DNA of 64,000 nt from positions 62,001 through 126,000 of the forward strand of contig CATNCF010000005.1 of NCBI GenBank assembly GCA_950097145.1, given 5' to 3'. This DNA is from an uncultured Lachnospiraceae bacterium (lineage in GTDB: Bacteria > Bacillota > Clostridia > Lachnospirales > Lachnospiraceae). Both the position numbers and the translations under genes were made by a program. How positions within the stretch are numbered: the stretch's first letter is position 1; the number at the start of each line of letters is the position of its first letter. Under the pieces are notes generated by a model. That model was not told where the DNA came from. It was given only the letters and a program-made list of their open reading frames with translations, and made no database searches. Of this stretch, positions 18,266 to 27,414 are shown one piece after another.

Positions 18266-19374
18266 GAACGGAATCTCCGAATTTTGACAAGTATGAATAC
18301 TGGCTTGCCAGCTTGTCTTTTCTTTCAGGAAGAAAAAAAATCTGCCTGAAATCAGTATTTCAAAAGGCTGAATTATTGTACCAGACAGATAAAACATGCT
18401 TTGACCGCATTTCTTTTTTGACAGAAAAGGAGAGAGAACGACTTGGGGACGCTCAGAAACAGCCGGAAGAGAAACTGCAGGAGCAGATAGAATATTGCAT
18501 GGAGCAAAAAATTGGACTGGTAATTTGGGAGGAAGAAGAATATCCGGCAAATCTGAAACAGATTTATAACCCTCCTTATGGCCTGTTCTACCGGGGAAAA
18601 TTGCCGGACAGCGGGCAAAAAGCAGTAGGTGTTGTGGGAGCCAGAAATTGTTCCTATTATGGCAGGATGGCGGCAGAACAGATTGCAAAAGGGATTGCCC
18701 GGGCAAAGATGGCTGTGATTAGCGGAATGGCAGCAGGAATTGACAGCGCCGCTCAGAAAGGCGCGCTGTGCGCAGGGGGATATACTTGTGGAGTACTGGG
18801 CTGCGGCATCGATGTGTGTTATCCCTCCGGGAATAAGGAACTGTATGAGCGGCTTTTGGCAGAGGGTGGCATTTTGTCGGAATATCCTCCTAAGACGAAA
18901 CCCCTTGCCATGTATTTTCCCCAGAGAAACCGGATTATCAGTGGCTTGTCCGAATGTGTGCTGGTAGTGGAGGCAAGGGAGAAAAGCGGCTCCCTGATTA
19001 CGGCGGACTTTGCATTGGAACAGGGGAAGGATGTGTACGCTGTGCCAGGACGTATTTCTGATTCCCTCAGTCAGGGGACAAACCAGTTGATACGCCAGGG
19101 CGCAGGAATTTTTTTGAATTTGGAAGATTTTCTGAATGAACTGCATATTTTTACAAAAACGGGAGAGAATTCTTCCCTAAAACAAAAAAATTCTCTTGAA
19201 AATTTAGAAAGGTTGGTGTATAGTTGTCTCGGTTTGACACCCAGAAGCCTGGAGCATCTTTTGGCAGAAACAGGCTGTTCTCTGGGTGCATTAATGGAAA
19301 GTTTAGAAACACTGCAGGCAAAAGGATGTGTTTCTGAAGTATATAAAAATTATTACATTCGTTGTGAATTTTAA
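18250..19374 (+). CDS. dprA: DNA-processing protein DprA
   Basis: 374 residues. A helical N-terminal part is followed by the Rossmann-like core: GVVGARNCSYYG, ISGMAAGIDSAAQKGAL, GCGIDVCYPSGN and FPQRNRIISGLS. A C-terminal winged-helix-like domain follows (~310-374). DprA loads RecA on incoming single-stranded DNA. The start at 18250 overlaps comM by 16 nt; an ATG at 18262 giving an ATGA overlap is equally possible. It lies in the usual comM-dprA-topA order. Confidence 0.92.
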   Translation: MELGMRTESPNFDKYEYWLASLSFLSGRKKICLKSVFQKAELLYQTDKTCFDRISFLTEKERERLGDAQKQPEEKLQEQIEYCMEQKIGLVIWEEEEYPANLKQIYNPPYGLFYRGKLPDSGQKAVGVVGARNCSYYGRMAAEQIAKGIARAKMAVISGMAAGIDSAAQKGALCAGGYTCGVLGCGIDVCYPSGNKELYERLLAEGGILSEYPPKTKPLAMYFPQRNRIISGLSECVLVVEAREKSGSLITADFALEQGKDVYAVPGRISDSLSQGTNQLIRQGAGIFLNLEDFLNELHIFTKTGENSSLKQKNSLENLERLVYSCLGLTPRSLEHLLAETGCSLGALMESLETLQAKGCVSEVYKNYYIRCEF

Positions 19375-19399
19375 CGGGGAAATAAGAAGGAGCAGACAC

Positions 19400-21469
19400 A
19401 TGGCAAAGTATCTTGTAATCGTGGAATCACCAGCTAAGGTGAAGACAATTAAAAAATTTTTGGGGAAAAATTATGAAGTAGAAGCGTCCAACGGGCATGT
19501 GCGTGATTTTCCAAAAAGCCAGTTTGGCATAGATGTGGAACACGACTACGAACCAAAATATATAACGATTCGGGGGAAGGGGGATATTCTTGCAAATCTT
19601 CGCAAAGCAGTGAAGAAGGCAGATAAAATCTATCTGGCAACGGACCCTGACCGGGAAGGAGAGGCGATTTCCTGGCATTTATCCAAGGCATTAAAATTGG
19701 AAGGCAAAAATGTCTATCGGATCAGTTTCAATGAAATTACGAAAAATGCTGTAAAGGCTTCGCTGAAGCAGGCAAGGGAGATTGACATGGATCTGGTGGA
19801 CGCCCAGCAGACCAGGCGTATGCTGGACCGGATGGTTGGATACCGCATCAGTCCGCTTCTGTGGGCCAAGGTAAAGCGGGGGTTAAGCGCCGGGCGGGTG
19901 CAGTCAGTGGCTCTGCGCATCATCTGTGACCGGGAGGAAGAAATTAATGCATTTATTCCAGAAGAATACTGGACTTTAGATGCACAGCTTGCGATTCCTG
20001 GAGAAAAGAAGCATCTTACAGCAAAATTTTATGGAGATGAAAATGGCAAGATTGATATTGGTTCCAGGGAGGAATTAGATGAGATTCTGAGAAATCTGGA
20101 ACAGGAGGATTACCAAGTGCAGGAGGTGAAAAGAGGGAGCCGTACAAAAAAGGCACCTCTTCCCTTTACCACCAGTACATTACAGCAGGAGGCGGCAAAG
20201 CGGCTGAATTTTTCCACACAGAAGACGATGCGTCTGGCCCAGCAGCTTTATGAAGGAGTAGATATCAAAGGCCAGGGAACCGTAGGTATTATTACGTATC
20301 TTAGAACGGATTCTGTCAGGATTTCTGATGAGGCAGATGCAGCGGCCAGGGAATATATCAAGGATTCCTATGGAGAAAAGTATGCTGCCCAGACAGGGCA
20401 GAGCAAAAAGGCGGGCACAAATGTCCAGGATGCACATGAAGCCATCCGCCCGTCAGATATTGCACGGACTCCGGTTATGATGAAGGAATCATTAAGCAGA
20501 GACCAGTTCCGTTTGTACCAGCTTATCTGGAACCGTTTTACTGCAAGCCGCATGAGCAGTGCAGAGTACGAGACTACTTCTGTAAAAATTAAAGCAGGAC
20601 AATACCGTTTTCATGTGTCTGCTTCAAAAATTGCTTTTGAAGGTTTTCTTTCTGTATATAGCAGTGAGGATGATGAGAAAACAGAGAATAATGTATTGTT
20701 AAAAGCAATTGATACAGATACAGAGCTGAACTTAAAAGGTCTGGAGGAAAAGCAGCACTTTACCCAGCCGCCGGCACATTTTACGGAGGCGTCGTTGGTA
20801 AAATCATTAGAAGAACTTGGAATCGGGCGTCCTAGTACTTATGCGCCAACTATTACAACACTATTGGGAAGACGCTATATTACAAAGGAAAATAAGAATT
20901 TGTATATAACAGAGCTGGGAGAAGTGGTGAATTCCATTATGAAAGAAGCATTTCCCACTATCGTGGATCAGAAGTTTACAGCAAATATGGAATCTCTGCT
21001 GGATAAGGTGGCGGAAGGATCCATTGGCTGGAAAGCTGTGGTGAGTAATTTTTATCCAGATTTGGCAGAAGCGGTACAAATTGCGGAACAGGAATTAGAG
21101 AAGGTACAGATTGAGGATGAGGTTACGGACGTCATCTGTGATTTGTGTGGCAGAAATATGGTAATTAAATATGGTCCCCATGGCAGATTTCTGGCATGTC
21201 CAGGTTTTCCGGAGTGCCGGAATACAAAGCCATATTTGGAAAAAATTGGTGTTTCTTGTCCGAACTGCGGAAAAGAAATTGTCATGAAAAAGACAAAAAA
21301 AGGCAGAAAATATTATGGATGCGAGGCAAATCCTGATTGTGATTTTATGTCATGGCAGAAACCGTCGAAAGAAAAATGTCCGGAATGCGGCGGATATATG
21401 GTAGAAAAAGGAAATAAACTGGTATGCGCAGATAACCAGTGCGGATTTGTAAAAGAACAGAAAAAATAG
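19400..21469 (+). CDS. topA: DNA topoisomerase I
   Basis: 689-residue type IA topoisomerase. The TOPRIM domain starts MAKYLVIVESPAKVKTIKKF and has DPDREGEAI. The active-site Tyr lies in GIITYLRTDS. The C-terminus has three Cys4 zinc-ribbon repeats (CDLCGRN...CPGFPEC, CPNCGKE, CPECGGY). It relaxes negative supercoils. The start at 19400 has AAGGAG upstream; an earlier in-frame start overlaps dprA and is not supported by the family. Confidence 0.96.
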   Translation: MAKYLVIVESPAKVKTIKKFLGKNYEVEASNGHVRDFPKSQFGIDVEHDYEPKYITIRGKGDILANLRKAVKKADKIYLATDPDREGEAISWHLSKALKLEGKNVYRISFNEITKNAVKASLKQAREIDMDLVDAQQTRRMLDRMVGYRISPLLWAKVKRGLSAGRVQSVALRIICDREEEINAFIPEEYWTLDAQLAIPGEKKHLTAKFYGDENGKIDIGSREELDEILRNLEQEDYQVQEVKRGSRTKKAPLPFTTSTLQQEAAKRLNFSTQKTMRLAQQLYEGVDIKGQGTVGIITYLRTDSVRISDEADAAAREYIKDSYGEKYAAQTGQSKKAGTNVQDAHEAIRPSDIARTPVMMKESLSRDQFRLYQLIWNRFTASRMSSAEYETTSVKIKAGQYRFHVSASKIAFEGFLSVYSSEDDEKTENNVLLKAIDTDTELNLKGLEEKQHFTQPPAHFTEASLVKSLEELGIGRPSTYAPTITTLLGRRYITKENKNLYITELGEVVNSIMKEAFPTIVDQKFTANMESLLDKVAEGSIGWKAVVSNFYPDLAEAVQIAEQELEKVQIEDEVTDVICDLCGRNMVIKYGPHGRFLACPGFPECRNTKPYLEKIGVSCPNCGKEIVMKKTKKGRKYYGCEANPDCDFMSWQKPSKEKCPECGGYMVEKGNKLVCADNQCGFVKEQKK

Positions 21470-21519
21470 CAAGAAAGTACAAAAAATAGTATAAAAAATG
21501 CGAAAAATATAGAAAGTTG

Positions 21520-21548
21520 TTGAAATTTCACATAGAATATGATAAAGT
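21520..21548 (+). promoter_or_regulatory. Promoter of codY
   Basis: TTGAAA (21520-21525), 17-nt spacer, TAAAGT (21543-21548) with TGA before it (extended -10). A 10-bp palindrome TGAAATTTCA (21521-21530) overlaps the -35 box; it does not match the CodY consensus. Confidence 0.55.
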
Positions 21549-21594
21549 TAAAGGAACTATACAAGAGGTATAAATTTTAATCAGGAGGTATGTT

Positions 21595-22383
21595 ATGAGT
21601 GTTCAGTTGTTAGACAAAACAAGAAAAATCAACAAATTGTTGCATAATAATAATTCCTCAAAAGTAGTTTTCAGCGACATATGTGAAGTCTTGACTGAAA
21701 TCTTAGACTCCAATATCCTGGTTATCAGTAAAAAAGGAAAGGTATTGGGAACCAGCAGGTGCGGAAAAACAGAGGAGATCAGAGAACTTATTGCAGATGA
21801 AGTGGGCGGGTTCATTGATCCTATGCTGAATGAGCGGCTGCTGGGGATTCTGTCAACCAAAGAGAATGTGAATTTGGAAACATTGGGGTTTGTTTCTCAA
21901 GAGGTGCAGAAATATCAGGCAATTATTACCCCCATTGATATTGCGGGTGAGCGGCTGGGTACCTTGTTTGTATACCGCTTGGAAGGGCCATATGATATCG
22001 ATGATATTATTTTAAGTGAATATGGAACTACAGTGGTGGGGCTTGAAATGATGCGTTCTGTAAATGAAGAGAGCGCTGAAGAGAGCAGGAAGGTGCAGAT
22101 TGTAAAATCTGCTATCAGCACTTTATCGTTTTCAGAACTGGAAGCCATTACCCATATTTTTGATGAAATGGAAGGCAGGGAAGGTATTCTGGTGGCGAGT
22201 AAAATAGCAGACCGGGTGGGAATTACCAGGAGTGTTATTGTGAACGCCCTTCGGAAGTTTGAAAGCGCAGGTGTCATTGAATCCAGGTCTTCTGGAATGA
22301 AGGGAACTTATATTAAAGTTTTGAATGATGTAGTATTTGAAGAACTGGAAAAGATTAAAAAGCAGAATATGAAAGACAGCTAA
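21595..22383 (+). CDS. codY: GTP-sensing global transcriptional repressor CodY
   Basis: 262 residues, full length. The GAF sensor domain (~1-155) starts MSVQLLDKTRKINKLLHN and the C-terminal winged helix reads VASKIADRVGITRSVIVNALRK with FESAGVIESRSSGMKGTYI. CodY senses GTP and branched-chain amino acids and represses nutrient, motility and other genes when nutrients are ample. The ribosome site is CAGGAGGT. It stands just upstream of the fla/che operon, as in Bacillus subtilis where the flagellar operon also follows codY. Confidence 0.96.
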   Translation: MSVQLLDKTRKINKLLHNNNSSKVVFSDICEVLTEILDSNILVISKKGKVLGTSRCGKTEEIRELIADEVGGFIDPMLNERLLGILSTKENVNLETLGFVSQEVQKYQAIITPIDIAGERLGTLFVYRLEGPYDIDDIILSEYGTTVVGLEMMRSVNEESAEESRKVQIVKSAISTLSFSELEAITHIFDEMEGREGILVASKIADRVGITRSVIVNALRKFESAGVIESRSSGMKGTYIKVLNDVVFEELEKIKKQNMKDS

Positions 22384-22402
22384 ACGGATTTAGCAGTGGA
22401 AG

Positions 22403-22442
22403 AAAAAGGAATTTGCAGGGAGAACTTACAGATTCCTTTTTT
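22403..22442 (+). terminator. Terminator of codY
   Basis: AAAAAGGAAT (22403-22412) pairs with ATTCCTTTTT (22432-22441), with an extra TTG/CA extension near the loop; the descending arm runs into six T residues. Confidence 0.65.
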
Positions 22443-22636
22443 GCGTTTTCAAGGGGATTTTTGAATCATAATCCAGACGGAATGTCCATATAATGTGAAA
22501 AAGCAAATCGGATGATTATGGAAAACACATATCATACATTTCATGGAAATAAAAGGAAATTTCCCGCTATTAGTACTTACACCGACAAAAAAGCACAAGA
22601 TACAGTAAATTTTGATGAAAAATTACAAAAAAATGC

Positions 22637-22665
22637 TTGCAATATAAAGGTTATTGCGCTAATCT
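22637..22665 (+). promoter_or_regulatory. Candidate promoter of the fla/che operon
   Basis: TTGCAA (22637-22642), 17-nt spacer, TAATCT (22660-22665). A TATAAT overlaps just downstream (22665-22670) but lacks a -35 at proper distance. The flgB start is ~60 nt further on. Which box is used cannot be told from sequence. Confidence 0.45.
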
Positions 22666-22726
22666 ATAATAAGATAAGTTTGTATAAGTATTTAAAGAAA
22701 ATACAGAAGACGGAAGGAGTAATGTC

Positions 22727-23116
22727 ATGTTAAGCAGCGGAGTATTTGATCATATTGATGTATGGAATAAAGCAGCGAATGCTGCGTGGCTGCGGGATAC
22801 TGCGATTGTCAATAATATTTCTAATGGTGATACGCCAGGATATAAGCGGCAGGATGTGGACTTTGAGGGCGTTCTTAAGAGAGAGCTTGGAAGGTCAAAA
22901 TATGTGTCGCTGGATGAAAAAGTCAGCAATCTGCATCAGAATCATTTGAATGCGTCTATTTATACAGATTCTGCAAGTTATTCTTACCGGCTGGATGGGA
23001 ATAATGTTGATCCGGAACAGGAACAGGCTGAACTGGTATCTAACAGGATTAAATATAATGGCCTGATTGACAGCATGTCCAAGGAATTTGCCAGAATTAA
23101 AAGTGTGCTTAAGTAA
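22727..23116 (+). CDS. flgB: Flagellar basal-body rod protein FlgB
   Basis: 129-residue proximal rod subunit, exported by the flagellar secretion system. The N-terminal NNISNGDTPGYKRQDVDFEGVL motif region is the rod/hook family signature, and the C-terminal helix is amphipathic. First gene of the ~35-kb fla/che operon. Ribosome site GGAAGGAG precedes the ATG. Confidence 0.95.
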   Translation: MLSSGVFDHIDVWNKAANAAWLRDTAIVNNISNGDTPGYKRQDVDFEGVLKRELGRSKYVSLDEKVSNLHQNHLNASIYTDSASYSYRLDGNNVDPEQEQAELVSNRIKYNGLIDSMSKEFARIKSVLK

Positions 23117-23177
23117 GTAACCCGTTTTTCGGGATGAATAAATATGCCTTTCAAGGCAGGAAGTTGGAGGAAATGGT

Positions 23178-23621
23178 ATGTCATTATTTCAGTCATTTAA
23201 TATCAGTACATCCGGTATGACTGCACAGCGGTTCCGAATGGATGTGATTTCAGAAAATGTTGCCAATGTAACTACTACCAGAACAGAAGACGGGACGCCT
23301 TACACTAGGAAGATTGTAACATTCCAGGAGAAACAGGTAACGCCGTTCAGTCATGTTCTGAGCAATACCAGGGAAGCATATCTTGGAAATGGTGTGAAAG
23401 TCAGCAAGGTATCAGAAGATACAAACAGTGATTATATTATGAAATATGATCCGTCTCATCCAGACGCAGACGAAAATGGTTATGTTTCTTATCCGAATGT
23501 GAATATTATTACAGAGATGACAAATATGATTGATGCCAGCCGTTCTTACGAAGCAAATATTACAGCTTTTGAGACTAGTAAGGCCATTGCTTTGAAAGGT
23601 TTAGAACTTGGCAGATCATAA
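23178..23621 (+). CDS. flgC: Flagellar basal-body rod protein FlgC
   Basis: 147-residue proximal rod protein. The N-terminus SLFQSFNISTSGMTAQRFRM with SENVANVTTTRT is the rod motif, and the C-terminal coil DASRSYEANITAFETSK matches the family. Separated from flgB by 61 nt with no promoter-like sequence seen. Confidence 0.95.
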   Translation: MSLFQSFNISTSGMTAQRFRMDVISENVANVTTTRTEDGTPYTRKIVTFQEKQVTPFSHVLSNTREAYLGNGVKVSKVSEDTNSDYIMKYDPSHPDADENGYVSYPNVNIITEMTNMIDASRSYEANITAFETSKAIALKGLELGRS

Positions 23622-23639
23622 GATTAGGAGGCAGTTTAA

Positions 23640-23951
23640 ATGGATATTTCAGCATTACACAGCGTTGCTGCAGATTATGTTAAGAATGCAGCCGAGGCGG
23701 CGAAACAGGCAGCGGGACAGGAGAAGGAATTTGATTCCATTCTGCAGTCTGCAATGGATATGATAAATGAAACAAATGATCTTCAGAATCAGTCGGAAGA
23801 GGCTGTTATGAAATTTGCACTTGGTTATGCCACCAATACCCATGAGCTGAACGCGATACAGGAGAAAGCGGATATTGCCTTAAATTACACCATTGCAGTC
23901 AGGGACAAGATGTTGGAAGCATATAAAGAAATTATGAATATGCAGATTTAA
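23640..23951 (+). CDS. fliE: Flagellar hook-basal body complex protein FliE
   Basis: 103 residues, the normal length. FliE joins the MS ring to the rod. The C-terminal half (ATNTHELNAIQEKADIAL and VRDKMLEAYKEIMNMQ) is the conserved part. Position between flgC and fliF is canonical. Confidence 0.93.
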   Translation: MDISALHSVAADYVKNAAEAAKQAAGQEKEFDSILQSAMDMINETNDLQNQSEEAVMKFALGYATNTHELNAIQEKADIALNYTIAVRDKMLEAYKEIMNMQI

Positions 23952-23979
23952 CAGAAACAGAAAATAGTAGGAGAGTCAC

Positions 23980-25584
23980 ATGCAGGAGAGAATAAGAAGC
24001 ATTCCAGGACAGGTTCTGGGATGGTGGAATAAATTTTCGGTAAAACAAAAGACAATAATAGCCAGTATTACGGTGGTAGTCATAATTGCACTGGCTGTTG
24101 TTGCTGGAATATTGACGACACCTACCATGGTGCCGATCAGGAGCTGTAAAGATACGAAAGAGGCAGCAAAAGTAAAAGAATTATTAGATGGAAATGGTAT
24201 TAAATTTGAAGTCTCAAACGATGGACTGAATTTTTCGGTGAAGTCGGAAGATGAAGCTAATGCGGCTATTCTTTTAGGAGAGAATGGAATTCCGGCGGCC
24301 AGATATGAACTGAGCAACGTATTTGAAGGCGGATTCAGTAATACCGAGGCAGACAAAACCAAAAAATATCAGCTTTATCTGCAGGAAGAATTAGCAGAGC
24401 ATTTGGAGAAGCTTGATACGATAGAGAGCGCTACTGTGAAACTCAGTATGCCAGTTGATGATGGTACTGTGCTTGCTCTGGAAGAAGATACATATGCAGC
24501 CGTAACACTGTCTCTTACAGAAGATATGGATGAAGAGAAAGCGAGCGGTCTGGCAAGGTGGATTGCCACAGCGGTTGGCAATGACAAAATGGATGATATT
24601 TCTATCATGGATTCTGCTGGAAATGTTTTGTTTGCGGGAGGAGATTCGGCAACGGCCACAGGAGCAGCCAGCAGCCAGCTTTCCTATAAGACCAAAGCGG
24701 AAAACATGGTAAAAAGCCAGGTAAAAGATGTAATATTGGGCACCGGAGTATATGACAGTGCATCGGTTGGCCTGAATCTTGATATGAGTTTTGACGAGAA
24801 AGAAGAGGTCGATAACAACTATTATACTGAGGAAGGCCAAGAACATGGTCCGGTTGCCAGTGAACGAATTTTTGAACAGGAGAGTACTGGCGGAGAGGCT
24901 GGAGTTCCTGGGACGGATACCAACGGCGACGATACAGGCTATATGCTGCAGGATGGCGCGACCAGCAGCTCGACAACTTCTGATACAGACAGACAGTATA
25001 ATACAAGTAGTAAAGTAACTACTACCAAGGGTGGTGTAGGAGATGTTAATTATGATAATTCTTCTATTACAGTAGTTGCGAATCAATATCGGAATTACAG
25101 TGAAAGCGCTCTCCGCGCCAGCGGGGAATTGGATGACATGACCTTTGATCAATTTGTAGCAGCAAATCGGGAAAAGGTGAAGCTGGATGTGGATCCGGAT
25201 TTTGTCCAGATGGTGTCAAAAGCAACTGGATTTTCAGAAGATAATATTGTAATTGTAGCATATGAAGTGCCATTTTTCGAATATGCTGACAACGGCCAAA
25301 GAGATTTCTTTGATTATCTTCCTATTATAATTGCAGTATTGATTATGCTGATGCTGGGATATGTAGTATTCCGCAGTACCAGAAGAGAACAGGTAGCAGA
25401 GCCGGAACCAGAGCTTTCAGTGGAATCTCTGCTGGCATCTACCAAGGAAGCACAGGACAGTCTGGAAGACATTGGATTTTCCGAAAAGTCCGAGACGCGT
25501 GTTTTAATAGAAAAATTTGTTGACGAGAATCCCGAGGCAGTAGCGTCACTGCTTAGAAACTGGTTGAATGAGGAGTGGGAGTGA
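23980..25584 (+). CDS. fliF: Flagellar MS-ring protein FliF
   Basis: 534 residues. First membrane helix near 27-48 (ASITVVVIIALAVVAGIL), a large extracytoplasmic ring-building part with ENGIPAARYE and YQLYLQEELAEHLEKLD, a low-complexity Thr/Ser/Gly-rich insert near 310-350, and a second membrane helix near 448-466. The cytoplasmic C-terminus binds FliG. Ends one base before fliG. Confidence 0.95.
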   Translation: MQERIRSIPGQVLGWWNKFSVKQKTIIASITVVVIIALAVVAGILTTPTMVPIRSCKDTKEAAKVKELLDGNGIKFEVSNDGLNFSVKSEDEANAAILLGENGIPAARYELSNVFEGGFSNTEADKTKKYQLYLQEELAEHLEKLDTIESATVKLSMPVDDGTVLALEEDTYAAVTLSLTEDMDEEKASGLARWIATAVGNDKMDDISIMDSAGNVLFAGGDSATATGAASSQLSYKTKAENMVKSQVKDVILGTGVYDSASVGLNLDMSFDEKEEVDNNYYTEEGQEHGPVASERIFEQESTGGEAGVPGTDTNGDDTGYMLQDGATSSSTTSDTDRQYNTSSKVTTTKGGVGDVNYDNSSITVVANQYRNYSESALRASGELDDMTFDQFVAANREKVKLDVDPDFVQMVSKATGFSEDNIVIVAYEVPFFEYADNGQRDFFDYLPIIIAVLIMLMLGYVVFRSTRREQVAEPEPELSVESLLASTKEAQDSLEDIGFSEKSETRVLIEKFVDENPEAVASLLRNWLNEEWE

Positions 25585-25585
25585 T

Positions 25586-26596
25586 ATGGCAAGTTCAGAA
25601 GAATATTCAGGTCTTCAAAAGGCGGCAATTTTGTTGATTGCATTAGGACCGGAAAAATCAGCCTCTATTTTTAAACATTTAAAAGAAGAAGAAATTGAAG
25701 AACTAACTCTGGAAATTGCCAATACCAGAAGTATCTCTCCTCAGGTCAAAGAAGACGTCCTGAACGAGTTTTATCAGGTCTGCCTGGCTCAGCAATATAT
25801 TGCTGAGGGTGGTATTGGTTATGCTAAGGAACTGTTGGAAAAGGCTCTGGGCGAAGAGAAAGCCCAAGGTGTTATTTCCAAGCTGACCGCATCTCTTCAG
25901 GTACGTCCGTTCGAGTTTGTGCGTAAGACAGATCCGTCACAGTTGTTAAATTTTATCCAGGATGAGCATCCTCAGACCATAGCTATGATCCTGTCTTATT
26001 TGTCGGCAGGGCAGGCGTCTGTCATTATTAGTTCTCTTATACCGGAGAAGCAGGCAGATGTGGCAAAGCGTATTGCTATGATGGACAGAACCTCACCGGA
26101 TGTGATAAAGGAAGTGGAACGAGTATTGGAACGCAAGCTTTCTTCTTTGGTAAATCAGGACTACACGATTGTAGGTGGAGTAGATGCGGTTGTAAATATA
26201 TTGAATACTGTTGACCGTGCAACAGAGAAACATATTATGGAATCTCTTGAAATTGAAGAGCCTGAATTGGCAGATGAAATCCGTAAGAAGATGTTCGTAT
26301 TTGAGGATATCCTTCTTCTGGATGACCGTGCAATTCAGCGTGTACTCAGAGACGTAGACAATAACGATCTGGGCGTGGCATTGAAAGCAGCAAATGAGGA
26401 TGTCCAGAATGTCATCTTTAAGAATATGTCCAAACGTCTTGCTTCTATGATTAAGGAAGATATGGAATATATGGGTCCGGTTCGTATGAAGGATGTGGAA
26501 GAAGCACAGCAGAAGATTGTTGGTATTATACGTAAACTGGAAGATTCTGCAGAAATTGTAATCTCCAGAGGCGGAGGTGACGAGATCGTTGTCTAA
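25586..26596 (+). CDS. fliG: Flagellar motor switch protein FliG
   Basis: 336 residues. Three ARM-like domains; the C-terminal torque helix region carries VFEDILLLDDRAIQRVLRDV with the charged residues that contact MotA. The ATG at 25586 is chosen because GGGAG lies 4-5 nt upstream; an in-frame ATG 18 nt earlier lies inside fliF and has no separate site. Confidence 0.95.
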   Translation: MASSEEYSGLQKAAILLIALGPEKSASIFKHLKEEEIEELTLEIANTRSISPQVKEDVLNEFYQVCLAQQYIAEGGIGYAKELLEKALGEEKAQGVISKLTASLQVRPFEFVRKTDPSQLLNFIQDEHPQTIAMILSYLSAGQASVIISSLIPEKQADVAKRIAMMDRTSPDVIKEVERVLERKLSSLVNQDYTIVGGVDAVVNILNTVDRATEKHIMESLEIEEPELADEIRKKMFVFEDILLLDDRAIQRVLRDVDNNDLGVALKAANEDVQNVIFKNMSKRLASMIKEDMEYMGPVRMKDVEEAQQKIVGIIRKLEDSAEIVISRGGGDEIVV

Positions 26597-27404
26597 TTTG
26601 TATAAGCAGAGATATGTGGTTTCCAATGGCCAGGGCGCCAGGATAATTAATTCCAATACCAAGGTGGCAGAACGTATGCAGGAATTGGAGAAAATCGTGC
26701 GTATGCAGAATCCTGACCAGCAAATGTCTGAAGATGGTTTTGTGGCAGGTCTCCAGATGGAGGTGGTAGATGCCGTTCCAAAGGAGCCGGAGATCAAACC
26801 GGAGGAAATCCGTCAGATGGCACAAGAAGAAGCAGATGCTATGCTGGCAGATGCCCGCAGCCAAGTAGACGCTATGTTGGCAGATGCCAAAAATCAGGCG
26901 GAGGCCATGCAGGAACAGGCCAGGAAGGAAGGTTTTGCGGCAGGGCAGCAGGAAGGAAACGCCAGGGCTCGGGAAAAATTAGATGAATTAGCAGGGGAAC
27001 TGGAACGGGAACATCAGAGGATGGAAGAAGACTATCAGCAGAAGATTCGGGAGTTGGAACCGTATCTGATAGATGTGGTGGCTGATGTGTTTGAGAAGGT
27101 GTTTCATGTACAGTTTGATGATAAGAAGGAAATACTGCTTTATCTGATTCAGAAGGTGATCTTAAATACTGAGGGGACAAAAGAGTTCCAGATCAGAGTA
27201 AGCCTGAAAGATTATGGCTATGCAGAAGAACATAAGTCTGAAATACAAGAAAAGGTTGGAGCGTCTGTACATATTGAAATTATGGCGGATGCAGCTTTAC
27301 AGGAGCGGCAGTGCATGATAGAAACAGATTCCGGAATCTTTGACTGTGGAATGGATATCCAGCTGGATAATTTGATAAAAGCATTAAAGTCGTTAAGTTT
27401 GTGA
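26589..27404 (+). CDS. fliH: Flagellar assembly protein FliH
   Basis: About 271 residues. A variable N-terminus, then a long Ala/Glu/Gln-rich coiled coil (~75-165, with repeats such as MLADARSQVDAMLADAKNQ), and a C-terminal FliH/HrpE domain. FliH regulates the FliI ATPase during export. The start is a TTG inside the end of fliG with GGAGGT 10 nt upstream; an upstream GTG lies on that ribosome site and is unlikely. Confidence 0.87.
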   Translation: MSNLYKQRYVVSNGQGARIINSNTKVAERMQELEKIVRMQNPDQQMSEDGFVAGLQMEVVDAVPKEPEIKPEEIRQMAQEEADAMLADARSQVDAMLADAKNQAEAMQEQARKEGFAAGQQEGNARAREKLDELAGELEREHQRMEEDYQQKIRELEPYLIDVVADVFEKVFHVQFDDKKEILLYLIQKVILNTEGTKEFQIRVSLKDYGYAEEHKSEIQEKVGASVHIEIMADAALQERQCMIETDSGIFDCGMDIQLDNLIKALKSLSL

Positions 27405-27414
27405 GGAAAATGAT

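Larger units (their letters stand above)
22384..22726 (+). other. Intergenic region between codY and the fla/che operon
   Basis: About 340 nt. It holds a probable codY terminator, a candidate promoter for flgB (separate entries), and the loose CodY-like stretch at 22608-22624. A 73-codon open frame at 22512 has no ribosome site and resembles no family, so it is not called. Confidence 0.6.

Noticed and set aside
18373-19146. Long minus-strand open frame of about 257 codons opposite dprA
   Set aside because: Lies wholly inside dprA, has no ribosome site or family resemblance; a shadow of the real gene.
22608-22624. CodY-box-like palindrome AATTTT-GATGA-AAAATT
   Set aside because: Arms match, but the spacer is 5 instead of 3 bases and the C-W-G centre is absent; kept only as a hint in the findings.
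22512-22733. 73-codon open frame between codY and flgB
   Set aside because: No ribosome site, no family resemblance, it overlaps the candidate flagellar promoter and the start of flgB.
24391-25152. Minus-strand open frame of about 253 codons opposite fliF
   Set aside because: Antisense to a strong FliF sequence; composition shows codon shadow, no start signals.
26093-26797. Minus-strand open frame of about 234 codons opposite fliG/fliH
   Set aside because: Spans two genuine genes in antisense; no ribosome site.
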